A stretch of 33,036 bases of DNA, taken from the NCBI GenBank assembly GCA_021771035.1, contig JAETPU010000024.1, forward strand, positions 1 through 33,036, given 5' to 3'. This DNA is from Marvinbryantia formatexigens (lineage in GTDB: Bacteria; Bacillota; Clostridia; Oscillospirales; Ruminococcaceae). Under the pieces are notes generated by a model, which did no database searches, was not told the origin of the DNA, and saw only the letters and a list, made by a program, of their open reading frames with translations. Numbering within the stretch: position 1 is the stretch's first letter; each line of letters opens with the position of its first letter. Positions 1 to 7,019 of the stretch are shown here, in pieces. A program made the position numbers and the translations under genes.

Positions 1-69
1 CGTTTATTATACCATAAATGCAAGCCGCCCATCGGCTTGCTACCAGTACGGTAAAAGAAATGCATCCGC

Positions 70-91
70 AAAAACGGCCAATGCCGTTTTT
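70..91. terminator. Symmetric hairpin, probable bidirectional terminator
   Basis: A perfect 9-bp stem (AAAAACGGC/GCCGTTTTT) with a CAAT loop is flanked by A and T runs, so it can work as an intrinsic terminator on either strand. It lies just downstream of the leftward promoter at 108-136, so it may instead act as an attenuator in that transcript. No gene is visible between 1 and 457. Confidence 0.45.
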
Positions 92-107
92 ACCGCTATT
101 TGCGTTT

Positions 108-136
108 ATTATACCACAGAACCCCAGGTTTGTGAA
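108..136 (-). promoter_or_regulatory. Leftward sigma-A-type promoter
   Basis: On the minus strand a TTCACA -35 box is separated by exactly 17 bp from a consensus TATAAT -10 box. It would drive a gene lying left of the window. A second copy of the -10 neighbourhood (GTTTATTATACC on the plus strand) occurs at 2-13, 102 bp away, without a good -35 box. Confidence 0.5.
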
Positions 137-313
137 TGACAAAATCGTCACATCAACCTGGCTTTTCCCGGTATATTCCGGGCTTTTTGCCGCCGGCAGC
201 CGCATCCATTCCAAACAGACGGTATCCAGGAGTCTGACCGATTACACTTGTAGAATCCTACAAAAACCGACGGAAAACATCTGCAAAATATTGATGATTT
301 ATTCATAAACTTA

Positions 314-322
314 TGTTACAAT
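314..322 (+). promoter_or_regulatory. Extended -10 promoter for the stress-protein gene
   Basis: TGTTACAAT has the TGn extension followed by TACAAT. A TTGATG at 291-296 could serve as -35 box, but the 20-bp spacing is long. Transcription would start near 329 and leave a leader of about 130 nt before the start codon at 458. Confidence 0.4.
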
Positions 323-335
323 AAACATGAAAATT

Positions 336-374
336 AGGGAAGGCTCGGCCCTCCCTCAGAACAAAACAGGGAGG
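336..374 (+). promoter_or_regulatory. Leader with two mutually exclusive hairpins
   Basis: The segment at 349-356 (CCCTCCCT region) can pair upstream with 336-343 (AGGGA...GG) or downstream with 368-374 (AGGGAGG, perfect 7-bp stem). The two pairings exclude each other, as in attenuators and riboswitches. No T tract follows directly, and the sequence does not fit a riboswitch class I know; ydaO was considered because the neighbour is KdpD/USP-like and was not supported. Confidence 0.25.
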
Positions 375-457
375 TGAACCGGTAGAGTCTATCACTGATA
401 AAATGAACTGACAACGTCTGATTGCGGATAACCCGCCCTGAAAAGGAGCCTGTAAAT

Positions 458-907
458 ATGAATCGCTTAGACGCACAGAAAATAAAAAAAATCCCAACTC
501 AACCCAGAACTTCAACTATTGTGTGTGTCACCAATCAATATGAATGTGAGCGCCTGATCAAAGCCGGCCGCGTGGTGGCAGATCTTTCCAATACCGATCT
601 GCGGGTCATCAACGTCTCCCCGGTGGATATCAGCCGGACCGACTTTGCGGCGCTGGAATATCTCTATGAGGTTTCAAAGCAATATGAGGCCTCTATGTCC
701 ATCCTGTATTCGGATGACGCCTACCATACGCTGGCCCGCTATCTCAAGCAGAATAAGGCCTCCCATGTGGTTACCGGCGAAAGCGATGGTAAAAATACCA
801 TGCTGCCTCACCTGTGGTCGCGTTTTTCCATGACCCGTTTTTTTACCGTTTCAAAAAATGGCCAGCTCCAGGAAGTTGTAACCGCTCCGACTGCCGCAAT
901 GGCATAG
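458..907 (+). CDS. Universal stress (UspA/KdpD-USP-like) domain protein
   Basis: This small soluble protein of 149 residues has the alpha/beta pattern of the universal stress domain found alone or in KdpD sensor kinases. A first strand (TIVCVTNQ) is followed by a Cys-x-x-Leu-Ile helix, then a strand-rich core (LRVINVSPVD) and a second alternating half. The ATG at 458 is chosen because AAAGGAG sits 9 bases upstream; an in-frame TTG at 422 would place the coding start inside the leader with no ribosome site. No ATP-binding G-x2-G-x9-G motif is evident, so it may be a non-nucleotide-binding form. It is monocistronic, with a terminator at 956-986. Family assignment is by overall pattern and moderately sure; the cellular role cannot be read from sequence. 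Confidence 0.6.
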   Translation: MNRLDAQKIKKIPTQPRTSTIVCVTNQYECERLIKAGRVVADLSNTDLRVINVSPVDISRTDFAALEYLYEVSKQYEASMSILYSDDAYHTLARYLKQNKASHVVTGESDGKNTMLPHLWSRFSMTRFFTVSKNGQLQEVVTAPTAAMA

Positions 908-955
908 GCTGTGCCGCATCTCATCAGCAAAGGATTCAGGCCACAGCATTTTGGG

Positions 956-986
956 CCGGACCGTTATCCAACGGTCCGGTTTTCTT
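956..986 (+). terminator. Intrinsic terminator
   Basis: A perfect 10-bp stem (CCGGACCGTT/AACGGTCCGG) with an ATCC loop is followed by TTTTCTT. It ends the transcript of the upstream stress-protein gene, so the hydrolase at 1027 probably has its own promoter or depends on read-through. Confidence 0.8.
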
Positions 987-1026
987 CGCAAAACCATAAA
1001 AATAATCCGTAAGGAGGATTTCAGGT

Positions 1027-2019
1027 ATGGATTTTGAAACCACCACCTTTTATTTTCCCAGTTCTGATGGAAAAACCGAGCTCTATGCCCGCTGCGCTGT
1101 GCCTGAGGGCCCGATTGTGGGGATTTTGCAGATTTCCCATGGGATGTGTGAATATATCGATCGCTATGAGGAAGTTTTCTCCTATTTCGCCCGCCGGGGT
1201 TTTTTAGTTTGCGGCCATGATCACCTGGGCCACGGAAAATCCGCGAAGAACGACCAGCTGGGCTTCTTTGCAGAGAAAGACGGCGCCAGCTGCTTAGTAG
1301 AGGATCTTCACCGGATGACATTGGAAATAAAATCCCGATATGCCCCAGCGCCCTATTTCCTTTTGGGGCACAGTATGGGCTCCTTTATTGCCCGGGCATA
1401 TCTGAGTAAATACGGCTCGGAGCTCACCGGTGTTATTCTCAGCGGTACAGGAGGCCCTAATCCCGCTGCGCCGATGGGAATTGCACTGGCCAATACCATC
1501 AGTATGGTGCGGGGAGCCCGGCACCCCAGCCATACCCTGGATCAAATGGCCTTCGGCAGTTTTAACCGCCGCTGCCAGCCTCGCCGGACCAGCAAGGACT
1601 GGCTCAGCCGGGACAACGCCGTAGTAGATCGGTATCTCAAGGATCCCTACTGTATGTTCACCTTCTCCGCCAGCGCATTCCGGGATCTGTTCACGCTCAA
1701 TCACCAGGTCAATTCCAGGGACTGGGCCCAGAGCATTCCCCAAAAGCTGCCCATTTACCTGCTATCCGGTGATATGGACCCTGTGGGGGATTATGGGGAG
1801 GGCATCCGCCATGTTTACCGGATGCTCAAAAAAGAGGGCGTTTACCACATCACCATGCGGCTGTATCCCGGCGGACGCCATGAAATGTTCAATGAGATAA
1901 ACCGTCTACAGGTGTTCGGGGATCTGTACGCCTGGCTGTGCCGGCGCTGTGAAAATGTGCAGCAATCCCCTGAAGGGCCCGACGCAGTTTTGAAGGCCAA
2001 GGATTCCGAGGAACTATAG
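1027..2019 (+). CDS. Alpha/beta hydrolase, lysophospholipase/monoacylglycerol-lipase type
   Basis: This is a 330-residue serine hydrolase of the Hydrolase_4 (PldB/monoglyceride lipase-like) family, predicted cytoplasmic, which would cleave ester bonds of lipid-like substrates. Family signatures are visible: the oxyanion HG motif (SHGMCEY, about 37-43), HDHLGHGKS (64-72), the nucleophile elbow GHSMGS with Ser116, the acid in SGDMDPVG (Asp251 likely), and the catalytic His285 in GGRHEM. There is no signal peptide. The start is supported by AAGGAGG, 9 bases before the ATG. The last 20 or so residues are charged, low-complexity and outside the fold. Substrate is unknown. Confidence 0.85.
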   Translation: MDFETTTFYFPSSDGKTELYARCAVPEGPIVGILQISHGMCEYIDRYEEVFSYFARRGFLVCGHDHLGHGKSAKNDQLGFFAEKDGASCLVEDLHRMTLEIKSRYAPAPYFLLGHSMGSFIARAYLSKYGSELTGVILSGTGGPNPAAPMGIALANTISMVRGARHPSHTLDQMAFGSFNRRCQPRRTSKDWLSRDNAVVDRYLKDPYCMFTFSASAFRDLFTLNHQVNSRDWAQSIPQKLPIYLLSGDMDPVGDYGEGIRHVYRMLKKEGVYHITMRLYPGGRHEMFNEINRLQVFGDLYAWLCRRCENVQQSPEGPDAVLKAKDSEEL

Positions 2020-2122
2020 ACGCCGAAAACCCAATACCTATCGCTTCCCCGTATCCGGAAGATACCCGATTTAAAAACGGATTTTTCACAACCGGATCTA
2101 TGGGAATTCTTAGCTTGAAACG

Positions 2123-2150
2123 TTGATTTGCACGCAAAAAGTGGTATGAT
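2123..2150 (+). promoter_or_regulatory. Promoter for nicotinate phosphoribosyltransferase
   Basis: TTGATT (2123-2128), 16 bp, then TATGAT (2145-2150) preceded by a TGG extension. Transcription would start near 2157 and give an untranslated leader of about 170 nt before the ATG at 2331. An open GTG-initiated extension (from 2211) through this leader has no ribosome site. No known NAD riboswitch class was recognised in the leader. Confidence 0.6.
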
Positions 2151-2330
2151 AGTAAGAGAGATGAGTCCAAAATTTTCACCCACCGGCGTCCGGATGGATT
2201 CGGGCAGTCCGTGAAAGTCCAGGATTTTTACAAAGGCTCATTGATAATAGAAACAGCTGCCGGCCAGGCCGTATTCACAGCCGGATTCGGTCCCAACCCG
2301 CAGCCGGAGAAATGGAGCGGAGACAGACAA

Positions 2331-3797
2331 ATGAAGGAAACGCAAAGCTGGAACGTGCAGCGCAATTTGACGATGCTGACGGATTTTTATGAATTGACCA
2401 TGGCCAACGGGTATCTGCAGCAGGGCATCGGAGATCGGATTGCGGTGTTTGATATGTTTTTCCGTAAAATTCCGGACGAAGGCGGGTTTGCCATCTTTGC
2501 CGGTTTGGAACAGCTGGTGGATTATCTGAACAATCTGGAATTTACCCAGCAGGATTTGGACTATCTGTGTTCCAAAGGCATTTTCAGCGAGGAATTTCTG
2601 GAGTATTTAAAGAATTTTCAGTTTGCCTGCGATGTTTGGAGCGTGGAGGAAGGCACTCCCATTTTCCCCGGTGAGCCTGTGGTCATTGTAAAAGGCCCCA
2701 TTATTCAGGCCCAGCTGGTGGAGACAATGGTTCTTTTGACCATTAACCACCAATCCCTGATTGCCACAAAAGCCAGCCGGATTGCCCGTGCCGCGGACGG
2801 GCGCCCTGTGATGGAATTCGGTTCCCGCCGCGCCCAGAGCTATGACGCCGCTATCCTGGGAGCCAGAGCCACCTATATCGGCGGGTGTTCCTCAACGGCC
2901 TGCGCCATTGCGGATCGGGAATATGGGGTTCCTGCGGTGGGCACGATGGCTCACAGCTGGGTGCAGCTGTTCGATACAGAATATGAAGCCTTTAAAAAAT
3001 ACGCGGAAATTTATCCGGACAACTGCACTCTGCTGGTGGACACCTACAATGTGCTCAAATCCGGTGTTCCCAATGCCATCCGGGTATTTAACGAGGTGCT
3101 GGCTCCAATGGGCTACAGGCCCAAGGGAATCCGCATCGACAGTGGCGATATTGCCTATCTGTCCAAAAAGGCCCGTAAACTGCTGGACGACGCGGGATAC
3201 CCGGACTGCACCATCTGCGCGTCCAATTCCCTGGACGAATATATTATCCGGGATCTGCTGCTGCAGGGCGCCAAGCTGGATTCCTTCGGCGTTGGTGAAA
3301 ATATGATCACGTCCAAGAGTTCTCCGGTGTTTGGCGGCGTATACAAGCTGGTTGCCATCGAAAACGAGGACGGCACCATGACCCCCAAAATCAAACTCAG
3401 CGAGAGCATTGAAAAAATTACTACCCCGGATTTCAAAACCTTCTACCGGTTCTACAGCCGGGAAAACGGCGAGGCAATCGCCGACTATGTCACGCTCTAC
3501 GACGAGGTGGTAGACGATTCCGGGGAAATTGAAATTTTCGACCCTGTCGCGGTTTGGAAAAAGAAAAAGCTGACAAATATTGTAGCTAAAAAAATGCTGG
3601 TTCCGATTTTCGAAAAGGGCCGATGCGTCTATACGTCTCCTTCCCTGGATGCAATCAAGGCCTACTGTGCCGATCAGCTGGAACACCTGTGGGACGAAGT
3701 CAAACGGTTCGACAATCCCCATCGGTACTATGTGGATCTCTCCCCCAGGCTGTGGGAAATCAAAAACCGCCTTCTGGCGGATCACAATGAGCTTTAA
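2331..3797 (+). CDS. pncB: Nicotinate phosphoribosyltransferase
   Basis: The enzyme joins nicotinate and PRPP, with ATP hydrolysis, to make nicotinate mononucleotide in the Preiss-Handler salvage route to NAD. The 488-residue protein has the family layout: N-terminal LTDFYELTMANGY (16-28), the FGSRRAQS segment (163-170), GTMAHSW with the phosphorylatable His208, and an RIDSGDIAYLSKKAR phosphate-binding stretch. Length matches the long Firmicutes form. The start is the ATG at 2331, with GCGGAG 8 bases upstream; it aligns with the usual N-terminus, unlike the GTG at 2211. The gene is monocistronic, with the promoter at 2123 and terminator at 3945. Confidence 0.93.
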   Translation: MKETQSWNVQRNLTMLTDFYELTMANGYLQQGIGDRIAVFDMFFRKIPDEGGFAIFAGLEQLVDYLNNLEFTQQDLDYLCSKGIFSEEFLEYLKNFQFACDVWSVEEGTPIFPGEPVVIVKGPIIQAQLVETMVLLTINHQSLIATKASRIARAADGRPVMEFGSRRAQSYDAAILGARATYIGGCSSTACAIADREYGVPAVGTMAHSWVQLFDTEYEAFKKYAEIYPDNCTLLVDTYNVLKSGVPNAIRVFNEVLAPMGYRPKGIRIDSGDIAYLSKKARKLLDDAGYPDCTICASNSLDEYIIRDLLLQGAKLDSFGVGENMITSKSSPVFGGVYKLVAIENEDGTMTPKIKLSESIEKITTPDFKTFYRFYSRENGEAIADYVTLYDEVVDDSGEIEIFDPVAVWKKKKLTNIVAKKMLVPIFEKGRCVYTSPSLDAIKAYCADQLEHLWDEVKRFDNPHRYYVDLSPRLWEIKNRLLADHNEL

Positions 3798-3846
3798 GCG
3801 CGTCAACGGTATGGGAGAGGCTTTTGGCCTCTGCCGGGGCATCCAT

Positions 3847-3916
3847 AAAAAAGACGGCGCCTGACCATCCTGAAGGGATAAGTCCGCATAGCGGGAAGCC
3901 CTCGCGCAACGTCCCC
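3847..3916 (-). ncRNA. Candidate small structured RNA, antisense side of the pncB 3' region
   Basis: On the minus strand a closing stem (GACG-bulge-GCGC pairing with GCGCCGTC, 3913-3904 with 3860-3853) encloses two small hairpins (CCGC/GCGG at 3894-3884 and ATCC/GGAT at 3879-3867). It is followed at once by six U residues (3852-3847). This is the shape of a short RNA with a built-in terminator. No promoter is clear, the region is the short gap after pncB, and no known RNA family was recognised. Confidence 0.25.
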
Positions 3917-3944
3917 GTTTCTCTTGCAGCTTTAAGAAAACTCA

Positions 3945-3993
3945 AAACCCTCTGGAATCCATTTTTCATGTGTTCCAGAGGGTTTATTCTTTT
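3945..3993. terminator. Strong terminator after pncB
   Basis: A perfect 13-bp stem (AAACCCTCTGGAA/TTCCAGAGGGTTT) with a 15-nt loop is followed by ATTCTTTT. The minus-strand tail is also T-rich, so it may stop both strands. Confidence 0.85.
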
Positions 3994-4226
3994 GCAGACC
4001 TGGCGCTTCTCTGCCAGGCTTTACCTTTCTAGTTTGCATCAGTTTCGGCGGTGTTGCAAGTGGACGGCAAGGACGCATGGACTTAAGGGGTCGAATGCCA
4101 GCAGCGACCTTCCAGTAAATCTGGAAGGTCTACACAATGCCCTCTGCCCAAGAAGCTTTCCTGAGCCTCCGGGAGGATACTTTCGTGCAGCCCGGCTGAT
4201 TTGGCAGGCACCTTCAGGTAGATTCA
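3994..4226. other. Intergenic region with one perfect hairpin
   Basis: No gene is supported here. A perfect 10-bp inverted repeat (GACCTTCCAG-TAAAT-CTGGAAGGTC) lies at 4106-4130 but lacks a T tract on either side, so it is not a clear terminator. A smaller stem, CTGGC/GCCAG, lies at 4000-4018. Confidence 0.4.
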
Positions 4227-5684
4227 TCAGACTTCGGGCGCCTTTCTTTCCCAGAGCAGCGGCAGGTTTTCCTGGGCCGGCCCACAGATGAGAATTCCCC
4301 GGTAATCAAACCGGGAACCATGGCAGGGACAGTCCCAGCTGCGCTCATCCGGATTCCATTCCAGCTGGCATCCCAGATGCGGGCACCGGGTTTTCACTCC
4401 GAAACAGATCCCATTTTCCGACTTGTAGACACCAATTTTTTCCTCCCCAACCGTTACGATGCCGCCATGTCCGGCTTTCAGTTCCGCGATAGTTTCTTCC
4501 GGAATCTCAAAGAGCGTCTTCGTCAGGCCCTTCACCGCCTGTACTCCCTCCCCGGCAATACCGGAAAGCTCCTCCAGGGAAAACCGGCTGGGGGAAAACA
4601 CAAAATCATAGGGGGTTTCTTCTCCGCAGATCCGGGCACATAGAATCTGCGCCGCCACCATGGAGGAGGTCATTCCCCATTTTTCAAAGCCTGTTGCCAC
4701 ATACCAATCCGGCCTTGCCGGAGCATATTGTCCGATAAATGGGATATGATCCGCAGTCATACAGTCCTGCGCCGACCAGTGCGCCACCTCCCTGCTTCCC
4801 GGGAAAAGCTCCTGCGCCTTTTCCCGCAGGGCGCGATAGCGTCCGCCCTCCTGGTTCTCCCCTGTCCGGTGATTTTCCCCGCCAAATAGCAGAAGGTCCT
4901 CCCAATTCCGCAGAGAGTAGGCATTTGAACCCACGCCCAAATACATCCCGTCCACCTGTGGAGCGCCTTTCAGCGCCAGTACATAGGAACGTTCCTGATG
5001 CATCCTGGTGAAATAGAGCCCGGGCCAATTGAGAAATGGATAATGACAGGCAAACACTGCCTGCTGAGCTTCCACTGAGCCATCATCAGTATACAGGACA
5101 GTTCCATCCATGGAGCGTACCGCCGAATGCTCATAAACAGTCAGGCCATCCGCAAGGGCTGCGATGAATTTCAGCGGGTGAAACTGCGCCTGATTGGAAA
5201 ATCGAACCGCCCCCGCAGCTGGAATCGGGATTGGGATATCGCCTGTAAACTCTGCCGGAAGCCCCAGCTTCTGTGCGGCCTGCACCTCAGCCTGCAATTC
5301 CTGCTTGTTCTGAGAAAAGACATAGCTGTCCCTACGCTGGAAATCGCAGGCAATCCGTTTTTCTGTAATCAGCTGGTCGTACTGCTCAATGGCCTGCAAG
5401 TTGGCCTGGGCATATGCCCTCGCCATCTCCATCCCCTGCTTGGAGATGAGATTGGCGTAAATAAGCCCATGTTGGGCCGTTATCTTGGCCGTGGTATTCT
5501 GAGATTGTCCGCTTGCTATGCGGTCAGCTTCCAGGACTATCACTTGTTTTCCCGCCTGCTCAAGCAGATAGGCTGTTAAAATTCCAGCCAGCCCCGCCCC
5601 TATTACCGCCACCTGTGTTTGTTGATGCCCCTGCAGCGCGGGCCGTTTTGGTATATCGCAAATGCCGGACCAAATTGATTCCAT
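4227..5684 (-). CDS. FAD-dependent oxidoreductase with C-terminal Rieske [2Fe-2S] domain
   Basis: This 485-residue flavoprotein combines a DadA/GlpD-like FAD domain with a Rieske iron-sulfur domain. The dinucleotide-binding GAGLAG motif is at residues 29-34, followed by a long FAD/substrate domain and then the Rieske motif CPHLGC...CPCHGS. Iron ligands are Cys434, His436, Cys452 and His455; the disulfide pair is Cys439/Cys454. It probably oxidises an amine or hydroxy-acid and passes electrons to the cluster; the substrate is not evident. The ATG at 5684 has GGGGGA 7 bases upstream and is preferred to an in-frame TTG at 5696. Similar DAO-Rieske fusions occur in many Firmicutes. No partner genes adjoin it, so it appears monocistronic. 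Confidence 0.85.
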   Translation of the reverse strand: MESIWSGICDIPKRPALQGHQQTQVAVIGAGLAGILTAYLLEQAGKQVIVLEADRIASGQSQNTTAKITAQHGLIYANLISKQGMEMARAYAQANLQAIEQYDQLITEKRIACDFQRRDSYVFSQNKQELQAEVQAAQKLGLPAEFTGDIPIPIPAAGAVRFSNQAQFHPLKFIAALADGLTVYEHSAVRSMDGTVLYTDDGSVEAQQAVFACHYPFLNWPGLYFTRMHQERSYVLALKGAPQVDGMYLGVGSNAYSLRNWEDLLLFGGENHRTGENQEGGRYRALREKAQELFPGSREVAHWSAQDCMTADHIPFIGQYAPARPDWYVATGFEKWGMTSSMVAAQILCARICGEETPYDFVFSPSRFSLEELSGIAGEGVQAVKGLTKTLFEIPEETIAELKAGHGGIVTVGEEKIGVYKSENGICFGVKTRCPHLGCQLEWNPDERSWDCPCHGSRFDYRGILICGPAQENLPLLWERKAPEV

Positions 5685-6138
5685 AGAATCCCCCAATCTC
5701 TCAGCGCTAAACGCATGGTGTCCCTGCGCCTGAGGCGTATTTTTCGGTGTATCACCGTCTTACGATCAGTGTGTCCCCGGCTGACGCAAGATATGCCTTC
5801 CGGCCCGTATTCTCTGGCGAATCCGGCATAAATCTCTCCATTTACGGGTTGGAATCAGAAGCACTTGTCATTCTTCCCACCTCCCCGTTCCCGGGCGGCG
5901 CTTTTTTATCTTTATCCTTGAGTTGGCCCCTGTTCAGAGAATATCGGCGCTATGCCGGACCGTGACGCGTTAGATCCGGGTATTCGCCCCAACCGCTGTC
6001 GTCTCTCCCAGGATTCCGCCTTCCTCCCATGTGTTTTCTTAGGGAATAATCCCGTACTGCCCGAATGGAATCTCAGAATCTTGTAAGTATCTACCCCCAG
6101 TTTCATTGGGGGATTTTCCGCCTGCCCGGCAACATCCA
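5685..6138. other. Intergenic region without a convincing gene
   Basis: About 450 bases between divergent or unrelated units hold no ORF with a ribosome site and family match. Visible structure: CGGTG-ATA-CACCG-type hairpin near 5748-5760 and CCCCCA/TGGGGG at 6094-6112 followed by ATTTT. No good sigma-A promoter for the flavoprotein gene was found by eye. Confidence 0.4.
6094..6116 (+). terminator. Weak plus-strand terminator-like hairpin
   Basis: A 6-bp G-C rich stem (CCCCCA/TGGGGG) with a 7-nt loop is followed by ATTTT. No plus-strand gene lies upstream, so if real it would end an unannotated short transcript. Confidence 0.3.
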
Positions 6139-6179
6139 AAAAGCAAGGCCCCCGGAGATAGCTCCAGGGCCTTGCTTTT
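6139..6179. terminator. Terminator of the cotJ operon
   Basis: A perfect 13-bp stem (AAAAGCAAGGCCC/GGGCCTTGCTTTT) with an additional inner GGAG/CTCC pairing is flanked by A and T runs. It sits 20 bases after the cotJC stop on the minus strand and works symmetrically. Confidence 0.85.
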
Positions 6180-6199
6180 ACATCCAGCAGTAGGTTTGC

Positions 6200-6724
6200 C
6201 TACCGTTTGGTTTTATCAAAGCTGGGGTTAAAGGCATAGAAATTCTTGCAGTCCAGTTGTTCCTGAACCAGCCTGAGGCCTTCACCGAATCTTTGATAGT
6301 GAACGATTTCCCGCTCTCTGAGATACTTAATAACATCCCTCACATCCGGATCGTCGGCCAGGCGCAGGATATTATCATACGTGAGCCGTGCCTTCTGCTC
6401 TGCTGCCAAATCCTCATTCAAATCGGCAATGACATCGCCGGTGGATTGCAGTGTTGCCACATCAAAGGGCATTCCAGATGCCGCCTGCGGATAAATACCC
6501 GTGGTATGATCCACAAAATAGGTGTCAAATCCGCTCTTTTTAATCTCATCAATGGAAATATTCCGTGTCAACTGATACAGGATGGTGGAAACCATCTCTA
6601 CGTGTGCCAGTTCTTCCGTACCAATATCGGTCAGCAGTCCCTTGATTTGCGCATAAGGGGCAGAATACCGTTGGCTGAGGTACCGGGTTGCAGCACCCAT
6701 CTCCCCATCCGGACCGCCAAATTG
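6200..6724 (-). CDS. cotJC: Spore coat manganese-catalase-like protein CotJC, 3' segment of a split gene
   Basis: This is the bulk of CotJC, a ferritin-like manganese catalase of the spore coat. Reading starts in frame at CAA 6724 immediately after a TGA stop: QFGGPDGEMGAATRYLSQRY, then GTEELAHVEM (metal ligands Glu and His) and AAEQKARLTYDNI, ending in REREIVHYQRF (more ligands). The N-terminal 31 residues of the family are missing here and are found at 9430-9338, on the other side of a 2.6-kb insertion. As it stands it can only be read from the internal ATG at 6700 (166 residues), lacking the first helix. After excision of the element it becomes residues 32-201 of a complete protein. See the mobile element entry. 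Confidence 0.9.
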   Translation of the reverse strand, partial: QFGGPDGEMGAATRYLSQRYSAPYAQIKGLLTDIGTEELAHVEMVSTILYQLTRNISIDEIKKSGFDTYFVDHTTGIYPQAASGMPFDVATLQSTGDVIADLNEDLAAEQKARLTYDNILRLADDPDVRDVIKYLREREIVHYQRFGEGLRLVQEQLDCKNFYAFNPSFDKTKR

Positions 6725-6726
6725 TC
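6704..6726 (-). other. Recombination half-sites at the cotJC 3' junction (attR-like)
   Basis: On the minus strand, ACAATTTGG (6725-6717), then C-GG-T, then CCGGATGGG. The left arm ACAATTTGG is the reverse complement of CCAAATTGT at the other junction, so it belongs to the element's own site. The right arm encodes Pro-Asp-Gly of CotJC and belongs to the chromosome. The GG at 6715-6714 is the proposed crossover dinucleotide. Confidence 0.7.
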
Positions 6727-6934
6727 AAAGGGGATGAACGTCCGGCTCCTCTGATTTTTGAATCCAATTTGCCAGTTGGTTCCACCTGTGTATATCCTGT
6801 CCGTAATAATTCTCCAGTGCTTCACAAACCTGTCGCTCCAATTGGCGCACTTTTATAGGGGAGCTTCCGCCATCCTCACCCTCCCATTGGGAAGGCAGTG
6901 CAGCAATAGGCTGAAATGCCGCCATCACAATCAT
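6725..6934 (-). CDS. Small protein inside the element, candidate recombination directionality factor
   Basis: This 69-residue ORF is divergent from the recombinase and ends with a TGA (6727-6725) inside the recombination site. AGGA lies 6 bases before the ATG at 6934; a second ATG at 6925 has GGAG 9 bases upstream. The sequence is hydrophilic with a predicted helical half (RQLERQVCEALENYY) rich in charge, and no family was recognised. A sigma-K-like promoter can be drawn at 6976-6950. Position next to the att site and small size match known directionality factors such as SprB of SP-beta, which are not conserved in sequence; the role is inference only. It could also be a non-functional ORF. 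Confidence 0.45.
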   Translation of the reverse strand: MIVMAAFQPIAALPSQWEGEDGGSSPIKVRQLERQVCEALENYYGQDIHRWNQLANWIQKSEEPDVHPL

Positions 6935-6949
6935 CTCCAATCCTGCGCC

Positions 6950-6976
6950 ATCCTATGCTGCAAAGCCATATTTCGT
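6950..6976 (-). promoter_or_regulatory. Sigma-K/sigma-E-like promoter for the small divergent ORF
   Basis: On the minus strand AC (6976-6975), 17 bp, then CATAGGAT (6957-6950). The sigma-K consensus is AC-N16/17-CATAnnnTA; only the final A is not matched. The -10 also resembles the sigma-E box CATACAAT, but no ATATT lies at the right distance. It overlaps the plus-strand sigma-E promoter. Confidence 0.3.
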
Positions 6977-6994
6977 CCCTGCGCGGCATAGAAT
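6966..6994 (+). promoter_or_regulatory. Sigma-E promoter for the serine recombinase
   Basis: CCATATT (6966-6972), exactly 14 bp, then CATAGAAT (6987-6994). This fits the sporulation mother-cell sigma-E consensus (KMATATT-N14-CATACAAT) with one mismatch in the -10 box. Transcription would start near 7000, just ahead of the AAAGGAG site (7004-7010). The upstream ATG at 6993 lies inside the -10 box and so cannot be the start. Confidence 0.75.
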
Positions 6995-7019
6995 GCACCA
7001 TAGAAAGGAGATGGGGCCC

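Noticed and set aside
323-457. ydaO-type c-di-AMP riboswitch before the USP-like gene
   Set aside because: The leader is too short and lacks the conserved ydaO blocks; only a GGTGAA stretch is similar.
2892-3842. 316-codon minus-strand ORF
   Set aside because: It is antisense to pncB, with no ribosome site or recognisable domain.
6200-6700. cotJC fragment as an ordinary pseudogene
   Set aside because: Both halves keep frame, full conserved residues and an intact recombinase between symmetric junctions; decay would be expected to leave other lesions.
6993-7019. Longer recombinase start at ATG 6993
   Set aside because: It lies inside the sigma-E -10 box and precedes the ribosome site; ATG 7020 is correctly spaced.
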